A DNA stretch of 64,000 bases, taken from Terana coerulea. Taxonomy: Eukaryota > Basidiomycota > Agaricomycetes > Polyporales > Phanerochaetaceae. Each line of letters starts with the position of its first letter. Position 1 is the first letter of the stretch. The notes under the pieces were generated by a model that saw only the letters and a program-made list of their open reading frames with translations, made no database searches and was not told the origin of the DNA. The stretch lies in contig JAKOGH010000069.1 of NCBI GenBank assembly GCA_024811115.1, positions 57,987 to 121,986 on the forward strand, read 5' to 3'. A program made the position numbers and the translations under genes. Shown piece after piece: positions 30,039 through 41,515 of the stretch.

Positions 30039-33000
30039 ATGTCGGCCAGAATGGCCCGGAAGCGTCGTGAACCTCCTGCGCAAGACGCTGAAAGAATAGT
30101 TAAAAGAGTGGTTCATAGCGACGACGTAATAGTCATCGACAGTGATGACGAAGACGAGTCCCTTGGGGTTATTCTCGCAAAGATTAAGCAGCAAGAGGAG
30201 AGTGAGGCTCTGGCCGAAGAATTACAAGGACGGTGGGGCCAGCAACGAGGCGAATCTTCGCGAGGCAATGGCATCGGTGGTGAAGTTATTGTCATCGAGG
30301 ACGACGATGATGATCCCATAATCGAGGGCGATGAAGCCCTTGCAAGACGTCTGGCAGCCGAATGGGAAGTTGAAGATGCAGCGGCGGCTCCCCAGCCTGA
30401 GCCTCAGGCGTCCAGTTCACGGACGTCCGCCCGAGCTCGGAACGCGCAGGCGGGTCCTTCGTCAGCTAGTGGCCAGTCTCACTCAAGCGGCGCGCTGTCT
30501 GGAGATAAAGACGCGTCTGATACGTCTGTCAACGCCGACTTGAGGGCTCAACAGGATATCTTCATCCGAACACGGAAATGTACGAAGTGCAACGCCGAAG
30601 TTGTATCTCCACGAGGCTACGTACGACTCTTGTGCCCCGTCTATTTTCTGAATTGTAACATGTGTCGGATTAGGTCACCTATTCATCCAGTCAACTGCCT
30701 CCGCCAAGTTTTGTTATCCTCCTTCACGCAACCTGCCCGTCGTGTAAGACTTGCCACTGCAGGGGTTGCTTCAGAGTCTTTGACTGTGTCCAGAGCTGTA
30801 AAGGCAAGGATGCTGCTAAGATGTGTCAAGTCTTGACCTGCTGTGCAGAGATACGTACCATCGCTCTCTTCGAGGCTCTTGGTGGGTTTGATCGACAATA
30901 TATCGGCGAACTTGCTACTTCAGACTCTCGTTCCAAAGAAGCGGCCACGAAATATCGGAAATCCATAGCAAGCAGTGTAGGCCCTGGTGGTACGGGTTAT
31001 GGCATGGGTTCATCAGGCCCCCACGGTGGAGTTTTCGGGGGTGCTGTCTACGACGGCTGGGACGAGTTCGACGATGAAGAAGAAGTTGGCGGCTTTGATA
31101 CTGACATGGCGTTCGCTAGCCTTTATAGTGGTTTCGGACGTGGGCGTGGGCGAGGATATGGGCGTGGGCGTGGGCGTGGCTTGCGTCAAAGAAACGCGTA
31201 CAAGGAACCCGCAAACTCGACCAAAGCCGCTGAACTGGCTGCGCACTGGGATGTGCTCCTGGTCCGCTCACTAACAACCATCACTTCGTTTCTACCATCT
31301 CCTTATGCAGACGACGCCCAAGTGTACGATATGCTCCCCCATTCTTCTATCACACATCTACTGGCGATGTCGCAGCTACCTCAGTTGCTGGCTACACTCT
31401 TACGCAACGACTCCATAACCGATTGGGCAGGCCGCAGCGACTTGTACAACGCCATGCTGAATCTCCTCCGCAGGATGGCGGACTGCGAGCTGACGTTGGA
31501 GGTGAGTTACACTTCCACTCTCGCTGTATCGCTTAATCACGTGCTGAATGCGGTATTTAGGTCCTTGTTGGCGAGAGGTACGAGCTTTCCAACAGCGGTG
31601 GCCTGGAAGAATGGATGTGGGGCGACGGCGAGATTCGATGGACTCATTCCGAAGGCCAGGTTGTCAAAGCTAATCCTCTGTATACATACTTCCAGAAGCT
31701 CTGCAAACAAAGTGAAGCCTTCTTAACTGGCGCCGCTCAACTCCTGGAATCTGGCGACGGCAACGGACCAGAGATGGAGGCCGCTGTCCAAACTGTATCT
31801 CTGTGTGGCGAGATTATTGCTACCCGAGACGCCCTCGAACGGGCCATGAGTGTATTATCCAAACGGCCCACCGAAGCAGCTGAGCAGCCTAAGGAGTCTA
31901 CATCGCCATCGCCATCTGAGGCCAGCAGCAAGAACAAAGGCAAAGGGATAGATCCTTCCATCAACATTGAACGCCGGTATATTCAGGAGTGCGAGCGACT
32001 CGCTTTCGAACACATCGCCTTTCCACAAGGGCCGGACGGCGCGTACACAACGTATGCGTTCAATAACGAACTCAAGGGTACTGTCACCGCTACTCGTACT
32101 CCGAAGGATAGGTTGCACCTTGTGAAAGAGCTGGCGACTATGGCCACCAGTCTGCCTCCTGGCGTCTGGGTTCGCGTGGACGAAGTACGCAATGACGCGA
32201 TGTCAGTGTATCCATCTCGTCATCCGCCTCAAAGAGAACCTAACGCTTGACTGTATACAGTAAAATCATAATTGCCGGACCTGAGGGTACTCCGTACTCC
32301 GGTGGTTTGTTCGAATTTGACTGCTTTTGCCTCTACGGTACCCTCACGAGCCGCCAAAGATGCATCTCCGTACGACCGGCGGCGGGTCCGTCCGGTTCAA
32401 CCCGAATCTGTACAACACGGGCAAAGTGTGCTTGTCGCTGCTTGGTACATGGCCCGGACGGTCAGTGATGCAACGATGTGAGAGTCTAGGTTTACGCTAA
32501 TGGCTCCATGTAGACCTGAGGAACAATGGTCGTCGAAGTTTATTCTTCTCCAGGTACTGGTCTCAATCCAAAGTATGATCCTGGTGGAGTTGCCCTATTT
32601 CAACGAGTAAGCCGATTGTCCTCACTTTCTCATTGTCCGCGCGCGAAATTAGCCGATTTTCTAGACCCGGCTGCGGGAAAGCAGTCAAGGGTAACCAGCA
32701 AAGCACAAATTACAACAAGAACATCGCTCTGCAGACTGTCCGATGGGCTATGGTAGACTGGCTTCGCGAGGAAAACAAGAATGACATCTGGGCAGTCAGT
32801 CACCGCGATGCTTCAACATTCCTCTACAGTCGTAATTGACAAAACTTTACGTAGGACGTCGTTGTTTCGCACTTTACCATCCGTGAACCCAAAATTCGGC
32901 AATGGTTAGAGAATTTCTATGATCGCAGCGTTATCCGTATTAATGAGCCTCATATGCCTTGGAAACATAGCCTGCATGAATGGTCATCAAAGGACAAGAA

Positions 33001-33187
33001 CTTCAGGCAATATAAGTCTGGTCGAGTAGCGCAGGCGTATGATGGGTTCGACGATATGTCTATGTTTATGGCTGGTGGACCGATGCACCGCAATCAGCGG
33101 AGTGCAGGGGGGGCCGTTCAGGACCTCGTAGTTGACTTCAACCGCGGGATGGAGGTGATCAAGGGATGGGCGAGGACTGAGGCTTAG
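30039..33187 (+). CDS. Large ubiquitin-conjugating (E2) protein with SUMO-binding-like motifs and a Cys-rich module
   Basis: Seven exons (30039-30620, 30674-31501, 31561-32201, 32261-32460, 32514-32606, 32665-32794, 32855-33187), about 935 residues. The N-terminus has two hydrophobic-plus-acidic strings typical of SUMO-interacting motifs ([10 protein letters not shown] and [10 protein letters not shown]). A Cys-rich zinc-like module (CTKCNAEV .. [13 protein letters not shown] .. CVQSC .. CC) and an RG repeat ([15 protein letters not shown]) follow. A C-terminal UBC fold of the UBE2O/BIRC6-like type reads [48 protein letters not shown] (active Cys at ~32427), [10 protein letters not shown] and [12 protein letters not shown]. 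It transfers ubiquitin; SUMO-directed activity is inferred. One T missing in 32324-32327 breaks the UBC core. The start could also be the ATG at 30051. Confidence 0.9.
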
Positions 33188-33566
33188 AAGGTGCAACGTA
33201 GCCCGGCAATTCTAGCGATTGTCAACAGTTTGCCAACTGGCATCCATTCCGGCGCTCGTGCTTTTCAGCTATGATTGATTCGTTGTTCTGCATCTTGTAC
33301 TCGTACCCAATCTAGCTCCTTTCAAGCTCATTCAGCAATCAAAGCTACTGCCGTTGGACTCACTCTAACACATCCTACCAATGTGCTCTCTTCGCCACCC
33401 AAGTCGTTCTCGGCTTGCGTGTTCAGAGTCGGTTTGGCGTCACTATGAAGGTAGCGCTGGCGCCACAAAGGCGAAGTTCGACCTTGCTGAAAACCGCCAT
33501 CATATTTTTTCTCCTTCTTCCGCCATCCGCCATCCGCCGTCGACGCCTGTCTGACCTTGGCTTACA
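33188..33566. other. Intergenic region before the zinc-finger array
   Basis: Contains a short ccgccatccgccatccgcc repeat just before gene A. No exon with clear support; the true first exon of gene A may lie here. Confidence 0.4.
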
Positions 33567-35183
33567 ATGTCAGTAGCCTTCAAGCTCTCGCTTTAGAAGC
33601 TGGAACTCAGACGTCCCCTGTTTATTCCGATGATAGGGTCGACCGCTGGCACTGTTCAAAGTGCAACGCCTTTATAGTGGACGCGTCAACGAGACATCAC
33701 TACCGGGTGGTACACCAGCCTACGGCATTCATACGCCTTCCTGGCTCGATAACAAGAATCAGCATTAACCGAGACCCGACTACGAAACGCTTCAAATGTC
33801 CGAGAATAGGATGTTCGGTAACGTCGGAGCTGGGACAAGGGATTCAGGTGCGTGGTCGTTCTGTGACTACTTTCCCCCTGAATTAAATCAAGACATCTAG
33901 GACCATGTTCGAAAATGTACACGCCCCTTGTACTACTGGCCTGAAGACGAACCAGAGGTCGAAAAACGACCTTCAAGCAGCGCCCCTCGCCGCATTTCAA
34001 TCTCTGCGTCCGCCTCCGCCTCCGCTCCCGTCTCTCGTCGCTCTCGACACAGTATCACACAACGCAAAAATGAACTTGCAAAATCCTCTGGATCTGTTTC
34101 GGCCTCCTCGCGCAAGAGCTCTAACACGCTCTCCTCGCGGTCGCTTCGTGTGCACAAGTACGCCCATAAAACATCGCCTTATGTCATTCAAACTCACTCC
34201 GTCGCTGCCTAGCTCGGTGCTAACTCAAACGAACCGCACACAACGAGCACTTATACGGCATTGCTACAAGGGCGGAGACATGATGATCTCCGCGATTGCC
34301 GAATTCACCAGCTGTCCTGACCCCAAAACTATCTGGGCCGTAGTGCGGAACGAGGACGGTGACGACCTGGAAGAAGATAGGGAATACCTGGATTGCAAAA
34401 AGGGAGATATTGTTGACCTTAATGCTATGGGAGAAATATGGGTAAAAGTCAAGGACGAAGAGACAGACGAAGAGGCTGTCATCCTGTGGGCAGAGGCCAG
34501 CGATGACGAGGATTCTGAAGCTGAAGTGGATGAGGTCGAGGATCTATGTGAGGCCCATCAATGTTGTGACCTATCTGAGGAAGCTTACGCAGCGATGTAG
34601 TCGTGCAAGATCCGCCAGCCACTCCTCCGCCCGCTGGTCGTTCGCGTCGATTGTCCACCAGCAGTACAGACTCCGCCCTGTCATCTCTCACGTCTCTGGA
34701 TTCTCGCAATGGAGAAGATGAAGAACAGCAGTCGATTTCAGTGCGCACAATAATCTCTTCCCTGATTTCCTATCCTGACCTGGTCCCTCCAAGCACCATG
34801 CCGCGACCTCAAATGGTCCAGACCCACGGCAGCTACAGTCAGCTTCGCCTCCGCCATCTTCCACTGTCTACAGTCACGGAGTGACAGACTACGCCTCCAC
34901 AGTAACGGGTTCACCCTCCAGCCTGAAGAGGAAAACCGACGGTGCTGTCGAGGAGTTCTTGCGAAATCTGGATAGCCCAAGTGATGGACTACTGCGATAC
35001 TTCTTCGAGATGGAGATCGACAGCGCAGAGAATCTGGACCAGCTCTGCAGGATGCAGGAAGACTACTGGGATGATGTGAAGAACCACTTGTTGCAGAAGG
35101 GTGTCTCACTCTTCCGTTGGCTAGTGGTGAAGAAGGGGCTGAGAACCCGAGCGGCGGTCCTCGAGGGATTCTTGTCGCCTTGA
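33567..35183 (+). CDS. Zinc-finger/HTH-like family protein, paralog A (unrecognised family)
   Basis: Exons ~33567-33847, 33901-34157, 34213-34547, 34601-34740, 34839-35183. Module 1: WHCSKCNAFI..HHYRVVHQP (C2H2-like). Module 2: FKCPRIGC..IQ|DHVRKC, the bar marking a phase-0 intron. Then a Ser/Arg-rich basic linker, an HTH-like segment (RTQRALIRHCYKGGDMMISA, IAEFTSCPDPKTIWAVVRNE), an acidic tract, a Pro/Ser linker, and a C-terminal helical module (VEEFLRNLDSP.., IDSAENLDQLCRM, YWDDVKNHLLQKGVSLFRWL, VVKKGLRTR). The same order occurs in B and, less completely, in C and D. This suggests a DNA-binding or chromatin role, but I know no named family. The start is unresolved: the ATG at 33567 is one frame away from the open frame that carries finger 1. 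Confidence 0.75.
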
Positions 35184-35794
35184 AGCTGAAGCTTGCTGGT
35201 GCTGTCGTTGTCTTGGTGGTGTGATATACCACATATATCTTGGATGTGCATAACCTTCTCGGGGGCTACGTCTTGAACCTATTTATCCTGTTAATTCATG
35301 TACGTGAAAGTGATTTTAGAAGGATGTACAGCGGCGAGCGAGTGAAGATCCCTATGCTGCCCACTGCATCATTGTACTTGCACGAAGATTATCAGTTTGA
35401 GATTTCAAATGACGTGAGCTACATTGTGATGCAGGTTCCAATGTCATTTGTCGGTTTGCGCAGGTTGTTGGCTCCGTATATGCCAGCTTGTACTCGCTGC
35501 GGTGCCGCTTGAGCTTCAAGCTTCAAGAGGGTTTGCAACAAGATACTTGAAGCTGGATTCTGCAGATCTGAGCGAAATCGGCCCTTCGGCACCGGCACCT
35601 GCCGCGCACCTTCACACGGGAGCTCGGACCAAGTTCGGACGCCCATGCCGCCGCGCTCTTTGTACTGGCATCCCTCCTCAGATTCCACCCACCCGTTTCT
35701 TTATCTACGTACTCGTGAGTCGTCTTCGTTGAAATGAAACTTGATAAAATTCGGGAAGGACTGTACACATTGTCTCCCGGGTCGGCAAGAAAGT
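35184..35794. other. Intergenic region between paralogs A and B
   Basis: Holds the 3' end of A and 5' flank of B. ORFs here have no family features. Confidence 0.45.
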
Positions 35795-37294
35795 ATGTGT
35801 AATCTCACTTGCATCCGGGACGCGTGCCTTAGACGTTACTATGGCAGGATCTATAATGGCCAGCCGTACCTTTGCTCACCATGCGGATTTGAAGTCTCTA
35901 GGGTTTCACCCAGAGAGCACTACCGTATGCACCATCCAAATGCATTTGGAATGCTGCTTTCCGAACTCGAGGGCCGAAGAAGTTACGCGGTCAGCGGAAA
36001 CGAGCCTGTTCCACTGCCCCCGCTGTGGGACTGGCTTTGAACGCCCCAGATCTCTTCAGGTGTGTTGTATTTGCATGAAATTTAGTTTCAAGCTGATATA
36101 TGACTCAGGACCATGCCACTGCATGGAATGGTGGCTGTGAGACGAACTCTACCGGTGCCTCAACCATCATATTACCAAGAGCTTCAGCCTCGTCCGGGCG
36201 CGCCGGCGCCGTCGTAGCGAAAGGGCGTGGTAAGATACGTCGCAGAGGGCCATCGCCTACGCAGATGTCGCAACCGCGACCGGCTTCGCGGCCGCTGAAA
36301 GTACCTACAAAAACGAGGTAGGTCCTTGTTCGACTCGGATGGAGAGAAAGGCTACTTATCGAGCTATCCATTGTTGCGAATTGTAGGACCGGTATACCGC
36401 AGATCTCCCGGACTATGCGTGCCATGGTGCGCTTGCTGTACGCACAGCAGGAATTGAACAACAAGGAAATTGCTGAGTATCTGAGCTGCGACGTCCGGGA
36501 CGTGTATTTCTCCATTCGCAACGAGTGCAATGATGTCCTGACGGAAGACGAAAAATACCTCAACGGCGAGTTGGGCGACATTGTTAATATCGATGATGTG
36601 CTGGAGCAAGAGGGTGCCGACGGTGGCCACCACACCGGGTCTTTGCTGGTCGACTCAAAGATGACTGTGGGACTCGAAAACTTAGAAGATCAAATGGACG
36701 AGCAGCATAGCGAATTAGATGATTCTGAGAACGAGGTTGAGGAAGTGGATAGAGACTGTAAGTGTTATATGTACTACAGACCTCACCCACTGAAGTGTTT
36801 TTGTTTCAGACATGCGGATATCTGATACTCCGGAATTGGATGGTGCTCACGATCGGGAACTGTTCACTGTGAGCTACTCCACAGAACACTCCTTATCACG
36901 CAATTTGAACTAAAATTTCTGGTTGCAGCCTCTAAACAGTACAGCTCTTCACTCTTCAAACCATGACATGGTGCAGTCCCAGGACGACTTCGATGTTTTT
37001 GCCACACACGCTACTCCTCGACGCAACACCCCGCTCTCATCCTTGGCAGCAGATAGTGATCCCATCGTCGCGTTTTTGACCCCCGTCAACCGCGCGTCGC
37101 CCCGGGTGGTGAACGCGTTCAAAGCGTATGGCGTGGAGTCGTCGGAAGACCTGGACCTGCTTGCCTCGGCTGGTATGGAGCAATACTGGGGAGAGACTGA
37201 ACAGTGCCTTCTTGCATTTGGACTCAACCCGTTCGATTGGCTTGTCGTGCAGGAGGCGTTGAAGGCTCGGCGTGCGTCGGCTCAGCGCCGATGA
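35795..37294 (+). CDS. Zinc-finger/HTH-like family protein, paralog B
   Basis: Five exons (35795-36059, 36109-36317, 36387-36757, 36810-36868, 36929-37294), about 422 residues. Module 1: YLCSPCGFEVSR..HYRMHHP. Module 2: FHCPRCGTGFERPRSLQ|DHATAWNGGC with the intron at the bar. A basic linker follows, then the HTH-like RTMRAMVRLLYAQQELNNKE, IAEYLSCDVRDVYFSIRNE (alignable to paralog A through ..LTEDEKYL / ..LEEDREYL), an acidic tract (LDDSENEVEEVDRD), and the C-terminal module DPIVAFLTPV.., VESSEDLDLLASAG, YWGETEQCLLAFGLNPFDWL, VVQEALKARR. A one-base surplus between SYAV and the second finger (about 35980-36015) breaks exon 1; it may be consensus error or real damage. Otherwise junctions are clean. 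Confidence 0.75.
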
Positions 37295-37924
37295 TATATC
37301 TTAACTTAGGTCCTTTGGTAATAGGTCTTTTCTTGGTAACCTGACTCCACCTGACCCGGCTAGGCTAATTTGTGATTTGTGTCACAACTCTTGTATGGAC
37401 TATCTCACTTTGGATCTTTCAGGCGTTTTCCTCGCCGTATTCTTGCTTTGCGCATGGCATCTTCTTGAATACCAGATGGTTGCAATCACCCCGCACTTCG
37501 AAGCACGAACTAAGGCTTCCGAGAGCTTTTGCGTATACGTCTTCACGTACTATCTCGCAGATACACGCCAACCCCGCCTGCGCCTCCGCCGCATCGCGGT
37601 TGATGGTGAGTAGCTTGTGCATTCTCGGGGCAAGCGGTGGCTCAACTGACCCACGTTAATTAGTCTAGATACGTCTCCACCGCCGTGCAGTTGCCCAATA
37701 TGCGGCGAGTGCCTGTTTCAGTGTGGGAGCGACTGCGCGGCCAATACAATTCCGCTGCCTTAGATGGAGCGTTTTCTGTTCTCCGTGTGGCTAGTCCCAA
37801 CTTGAACCTCGCCTATGCTGACTGCCCATAAACAGTCCAAGAGCCCGTTTGACTTCGCCCTTCGCGCTCCGTCGCACAGCAGAACGACTCTTGTCCTCTA
37901 CTCCCATCCTCCTGCCTGTTCTAC
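37295..37924. other. Intergenic region between paralogs B and C
   Basis: No supported gene. Short ORFs overlap on both strands without domain features. Confidence 0.45.
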
Positions 37925-38935
37925 ATGCCCAAACAACAGTATGTGCAGTCTCCGTCGCTCTATCTACCTATGGATAACACCCACTCATGCCAGTGCAGCG
38001 TATGCAGATGCAAGCAGTGCGGCGAGGTGCTGACCAGCTCTCAGTGGAACCATAATAGGCAGGCGCATCAAATGGTGTGCAGCTTACGCTTCAAAGGCGA
38101 GAAGGTACAGCTACATCGGAGCGAGGACGGAAAGTGGCGGTGCCCCGGCTGTGAGAGAGCTTACAGCACTGCGTGGAGGATTCAGGTGGGCTAAACATTT
38201 AGTTTCAATCGCGTCTCGTTCGACAGCGCTCATCCTTGTGTCGCAGAAACATGTGAACGCGCAAGAGTGTTCACAGAGTAGGGATGGGTGCTGCCGCGCC
38301 CGACGTGCCTCCGGAATCTATCGCAAATCGGTTTGGCAGACCCACTCGGGTCAGCCGGGCGGGCAGAGGTGCTACAAAAAACGCCAAAGGTAGGTATCGG
38401 ACCGTCTGTGGCGCAGCATATCAACTGACAGACTCAACGCTCCAGCCGGTGCCATTCCGGCGGTTGCGTCCGACGCCAGAGCTGCTGCTAGAGACATACC
38501 TGTCCTCGATCTGACTTGGCTTGCAGATGACACAGAGGACCAGAAGCCGGCCGCACTGGCGAGCACTACTCGCGGAAAGGCCGTCCTGCCACCCGCCCAG
38601 CACGACCCCGGCGCTCTAGTCCTCCAAGGCCTCGTCCCCAACGCCAGCCTTCAGGCCCTCCGAGGCCATCCATACCCATCCCGCGCGCCGCGCACGCTCG
38701 AGCCTCCGCACAGGCTTCCGCGGCCGCGCCGCACGCCTTCACGCCTTCCTCACCTCGCTGCGCACCTCGCGCCGGTCTTCCTTGCGCACGGCTTCGGTGA
38801 CGACGCCGCGCTCAACCTACTCTGCGAGGCACCCACCACTGCGTGGGAGAGCGGTATGCGCGCCGATATCGTGCGCGCTCGCTCATCATCGGCCTTAACC
38901 AACGTTGGATCACCCGCGCGGCGGCGGAGCAGTGA
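37925..38935 (+). CDS. Zinc-finger family protein, paralog C (shortened, possibly decaying)
   Basis: Exons 37925-38185, 38247-38389, 38446-38935. Module 1: CRCKQCGEVLTSSQWNHNRQAH. Module 2: WRCPGCERAYSTAWRIQ|KHVNAQEC with the intron at the same place as in A and B. The HTH-like segment is not recognisable. The C-terminal module is recognisable as HLAPVFLAHGFGDDAALNLL then, one frame later, ERYARRYRARSLIIGLNQRW, close to paralog D (HQELANFFVEHGFFDELALDCL). Two slips are needed to read it through: one surplus base near 38280 and one missing near 38851. With two breaks in ~900 coding bases it may be a dying copy, although similar slips occur in conserved genes of this window. Confidence 0.6.
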
Positions 38936-39212
38936 GTAAGTTGCTATCATGTCTTCTGCGCTGTGAAGACTTGTTCGCTTGTCGTGTGCTACTAGTCGAA
39001 TATCGACTTTGCTACTGTCAGTAACCGACTGTTGTCGCCGTATGCCTTACTCATGTACCTCTGTTCACCTCATATTCACACAATAGTATAGCCATGTACG
39101 AGTCATGAATGCCATTAAAGGATCGTGAATGGTGCGTTATAATGCATCCAATAAATAAGAATAGAAATGTCCACCATGCGCAAAACCTCCCGGTCACATC
39201 TCTGCCCATAGC

Positions 39213-40043
39213 CTAGTCCTGCTCATGCCCAGAAGAGGTCGAGTTGCCGGGAAGCGTAGAGTTGAACGACTCGGTCCCGTTGACGCTCTGGGAGCCGAAG
39301 AGAGGAGGGATGCTCATCGGCACCAGCGGGCTGTTGGGCGGGTTCGCAGGGAGCGGCGGCGAGAACGGCGCGGCGGGCGCAGTCCCGTTGTGGCTTTCGG
39401 TCCCGTTGTGGGGCGCGGTGCCGTTCTGCGGCGGCGGGTGCTGGAAGTGCGAGGGGGCGTCGGTGGGGGGCGCGCCGACGGGGACAGCCTCGGCGGCGAG
39501 AAGGATACCGTCGAGCGGGCTGCCGCCCGCGCTGTTGTACGTCGCGCGGTGGTCTTCGTTCGAGGTGCGCTTGCTGGGAGCGCCGACGGGAAGGGCAGGA
39601 AGGGCAGGAAGAGGGAGGCCGCCGGTGGCTTGTTGAACGAGGGACTGTATCTTGGAGAGGACGTCGGCGGGGAGGGCCTCGGCAGTGCTGACCGCGTCCG
39701 TGCGCACAAGACCAAGCAGACCAAGCACCTTGTCGACAATTGGGACAACGCCTGCGACGGCGTCTATGACCGGTGCTAGCTGGCGTGTCTCGAGTTGCTC
39801 TTCCCTCCGAAGCCCAGCTGTGGACGTCATGGTTAGCATTGAAGCGGTGGTAGGAGGTGAGAAACACGCACGAAGACCGCCGAAGATGCTGGGTAGACCG
39901 CCCGCATCCGCGTCATTGCCAGGAGCCGGCGCGACCGCTCCAGAGTCTTGGTGTTCGGTAGGCGCAGCAGAGACGAGCTGGCTGAGCGACGCCGAGGAAG
40001 CGAGAGTCGCCAAGATCATAGAGGAGCTGGTGGGCATGCGCAT
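39213..40043 (-). CDS. Predicted secreted, N-glycosylated protein
   Basis: Two exons joined by an intron at about 39817-39870 (phase 1, donor gtgcgt). The N-terminus has a signal peptide pattern: MRMPTSSSMILATLASSASL then SQLVSAAP with an Ala-x-Ala-like cleavage region. A helical middle (VIDAVAGVVPIVDKVLGLLG) precedes a Pro/Asn/Thr-rich tail with repeated sequons (NGTAPHNGTESHNGTAP, VNGTE, FNSTLPGNSTSS). An ETRQ/KR site may allow Kex2-type processing. A TATA element lies ~110 bases upstream. No enzyme family recognised. It resembles fungal secreted cell-surface or effector-like proteins only in general design. Confidence 0.75.
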   Translation of the reverse strand: MRMPTSSSMILATLASSASLSQLVSAAPTEHQDSGAVAPAPGNDADAGGLPSIFGGLRACFSPPTTASMLTMTSTAGLRREEQLETRQLAPVIDAVAGVVPIVDKVLGLLGLVRTDAVSTAEALPADVLSKIQSLVQQATGGLPLPALPALPVGAPSKRTSNEDHRATYNSAGGSPLDGILLAAEAVPVGAPPTDAPSHFQHPPPQNGTAPHNGTESHNGTAPAAPFSPPLPANPPNSPLVPMSIPPLFGSQSVNGTESFNSTLPGNSTSSGHEQD

Positions 40044-40152
40044 GATGGTATAGTCTGTGCGAGGGTATCTGGGGGATAGTATGTGCTTCTCGTTAAGAGA
40101 TGGTGGGGGATGAGGGCAGAGAAGTGGAGAGAGGGCAAGGCAGAGTTGGGGG

Positions 40153-40159
40153 TTTTATA
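40153..40159 (-). promoter_or_regulatory. TATA box of the secreted-protein gene
   Basis: TATAAAA on the minus strand (ttttata on plus), about 110 bases upstream of the ATG at 40043. Confidence 0.55.
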
Positions 40160-41209
40160 CGTTCTGAGGCTGACAGTTTCGAACCAGCTTCTTCCTGCCA
40201 GCCTCAGAAGCTGACGATCGCAGCCTTTGTTGGGTTGACGATCGCCGTCGACCCAAGTCACAAACCTGGCTGGATATATACATAGTGCTGTCAAACATTG
40301 TGAAGATGTGAAGAGCTGACCTCGAAGCGTCGAGTCCAGACCTGCTTGCGGCCATGTATCAGTAAATATTCGACTGCGTGCTTGGAGGCGAGAAGGTCTT
40401 TAAAATCATCCCAGCAAGGTTGAGGAGTGAGGACTTCGGCCAAAAATAACGAGCATTGGCTATTTTCCACTGTACATTTTTTCGGAGGTCAGTTGAGTTC
40501 GTTGGCAGAAAGCACCCGCGCAGCTTTGAACATGTCGTCTTTCGGTCGTCGGGCCGTAGAAGTTTCCGTTTTAGCCAGGGTTTATGGCGAGACATGGATA
40601 CCTCGGTGGCAGACAAAGAACAGCATTCCTGGGGCCATGAGGATGTCGCTTTCCCAGTAGCTGGCGTTCTTCGTCTTTTCGTATAGCTGACGGAACTCTC
40701 GTTTCGCTGCTTGTCTCAAAGAAACAGGTAGCAAAACGGCAGGTAAACCTTCGTGGACTGTGGATGTATTCTCTGCACGGTTTGGGAGTTACCTGAAAGT
40801 ACTACAGTTTGGATAGCTCAAGACAAAATGCCACGATACCCTTGTACAAAGGTTGCGCCCGCTGTAGGCCGACCTTGTGCACCATTGCCACGCAAAGGTC
40901 AAGGCCGTCCCACACCGCTGACAATTGCCCAGAGACTGGACGTCCCTCCTTCTAGTGACCCGTCGTTGTATGGATCTGCAAATAGCTCTGCATAGCGTGA
41001 TATGAGTACATTTCAATGACATAGTCACGTACGCGTCTCCATACAACGTGCTTTCAAGGTTCTCACACAAACCGGCATGTTGCAGTATATAACTGAAAGT
41101 AAGCGCAGAAGCGCGAGCCGGATTGGAGAACAAGGGGCATATGATACTCACATTGAATGACTGCTGTATTCCCGTTAATTTAGAGCTCGGCTAAGGTAGG
41201 AGCCTCGAC
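40160..41209. other. Gene-poor interval
   Basis: About 1 kb without a convincing exon. Several small ORFs on both strands lack domain features or splice partners. Confidence 0.45.
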
Positions 41210-41515
41210 TCAAATGTGGCGACCTCGACCGCGCGACTCCATCTCGAACTCGTTGTCGACCCAGTCTCTCCGGGCTCTCCACGGCTGAGAGCTGCGACTC
41301 GTCCGTGCGCTCAGAACCAGGGCGTTCCACACGTCGCCCAGCGACTGTCCCAGACACGAGGAGATCATGCACCACACCAGCGCCGCGAACCTATACAGTC
41401 GGTCGAGAGCGGTGGGTCAGCGGGGGGCCCTAGGCGGAATGAGGAATGATATTCACAGGAGAATGGCGAGGATGGCGAGGAGGGGCGCAAGGCCTGACGC
41501 TGTCTCTGTCATCAT
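41210..41515 (-). CDS. Small single-pass membrane protein
   Basis: Two exons (41457-41515 and 41210-41390) with a clean 66-nt GT-AG intron give 79 residues, missed by simple ORF length cut-offs. The sequence starts MMTETASG, has a strongly hydrophobic stretch across the junction (LAPLLAILAILL then FAALVWCMISSCLG), then a basic, tryptophan-containing tail (SSQPWRARRDWVDNEFEMES). Alternative start one codon upstream (MM). This fits a short tail-in membrane protein of unknown role. Support is the matched phase, the single membrane span and the stop soon after. No homolog recalled. Confidence 0.6.

Noticed and set aside
39225..39779. 184-codon ORF on the plus strand
   Set aside because: Antisense shadow of the GC-rich secreted-protein gene; composition (GRRR..) is typical of a shadow frame.
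40753..40995. 80-codon ORF with a Pro-rich end
   Set aside because: No supporting splice site, domain or promoter signal.
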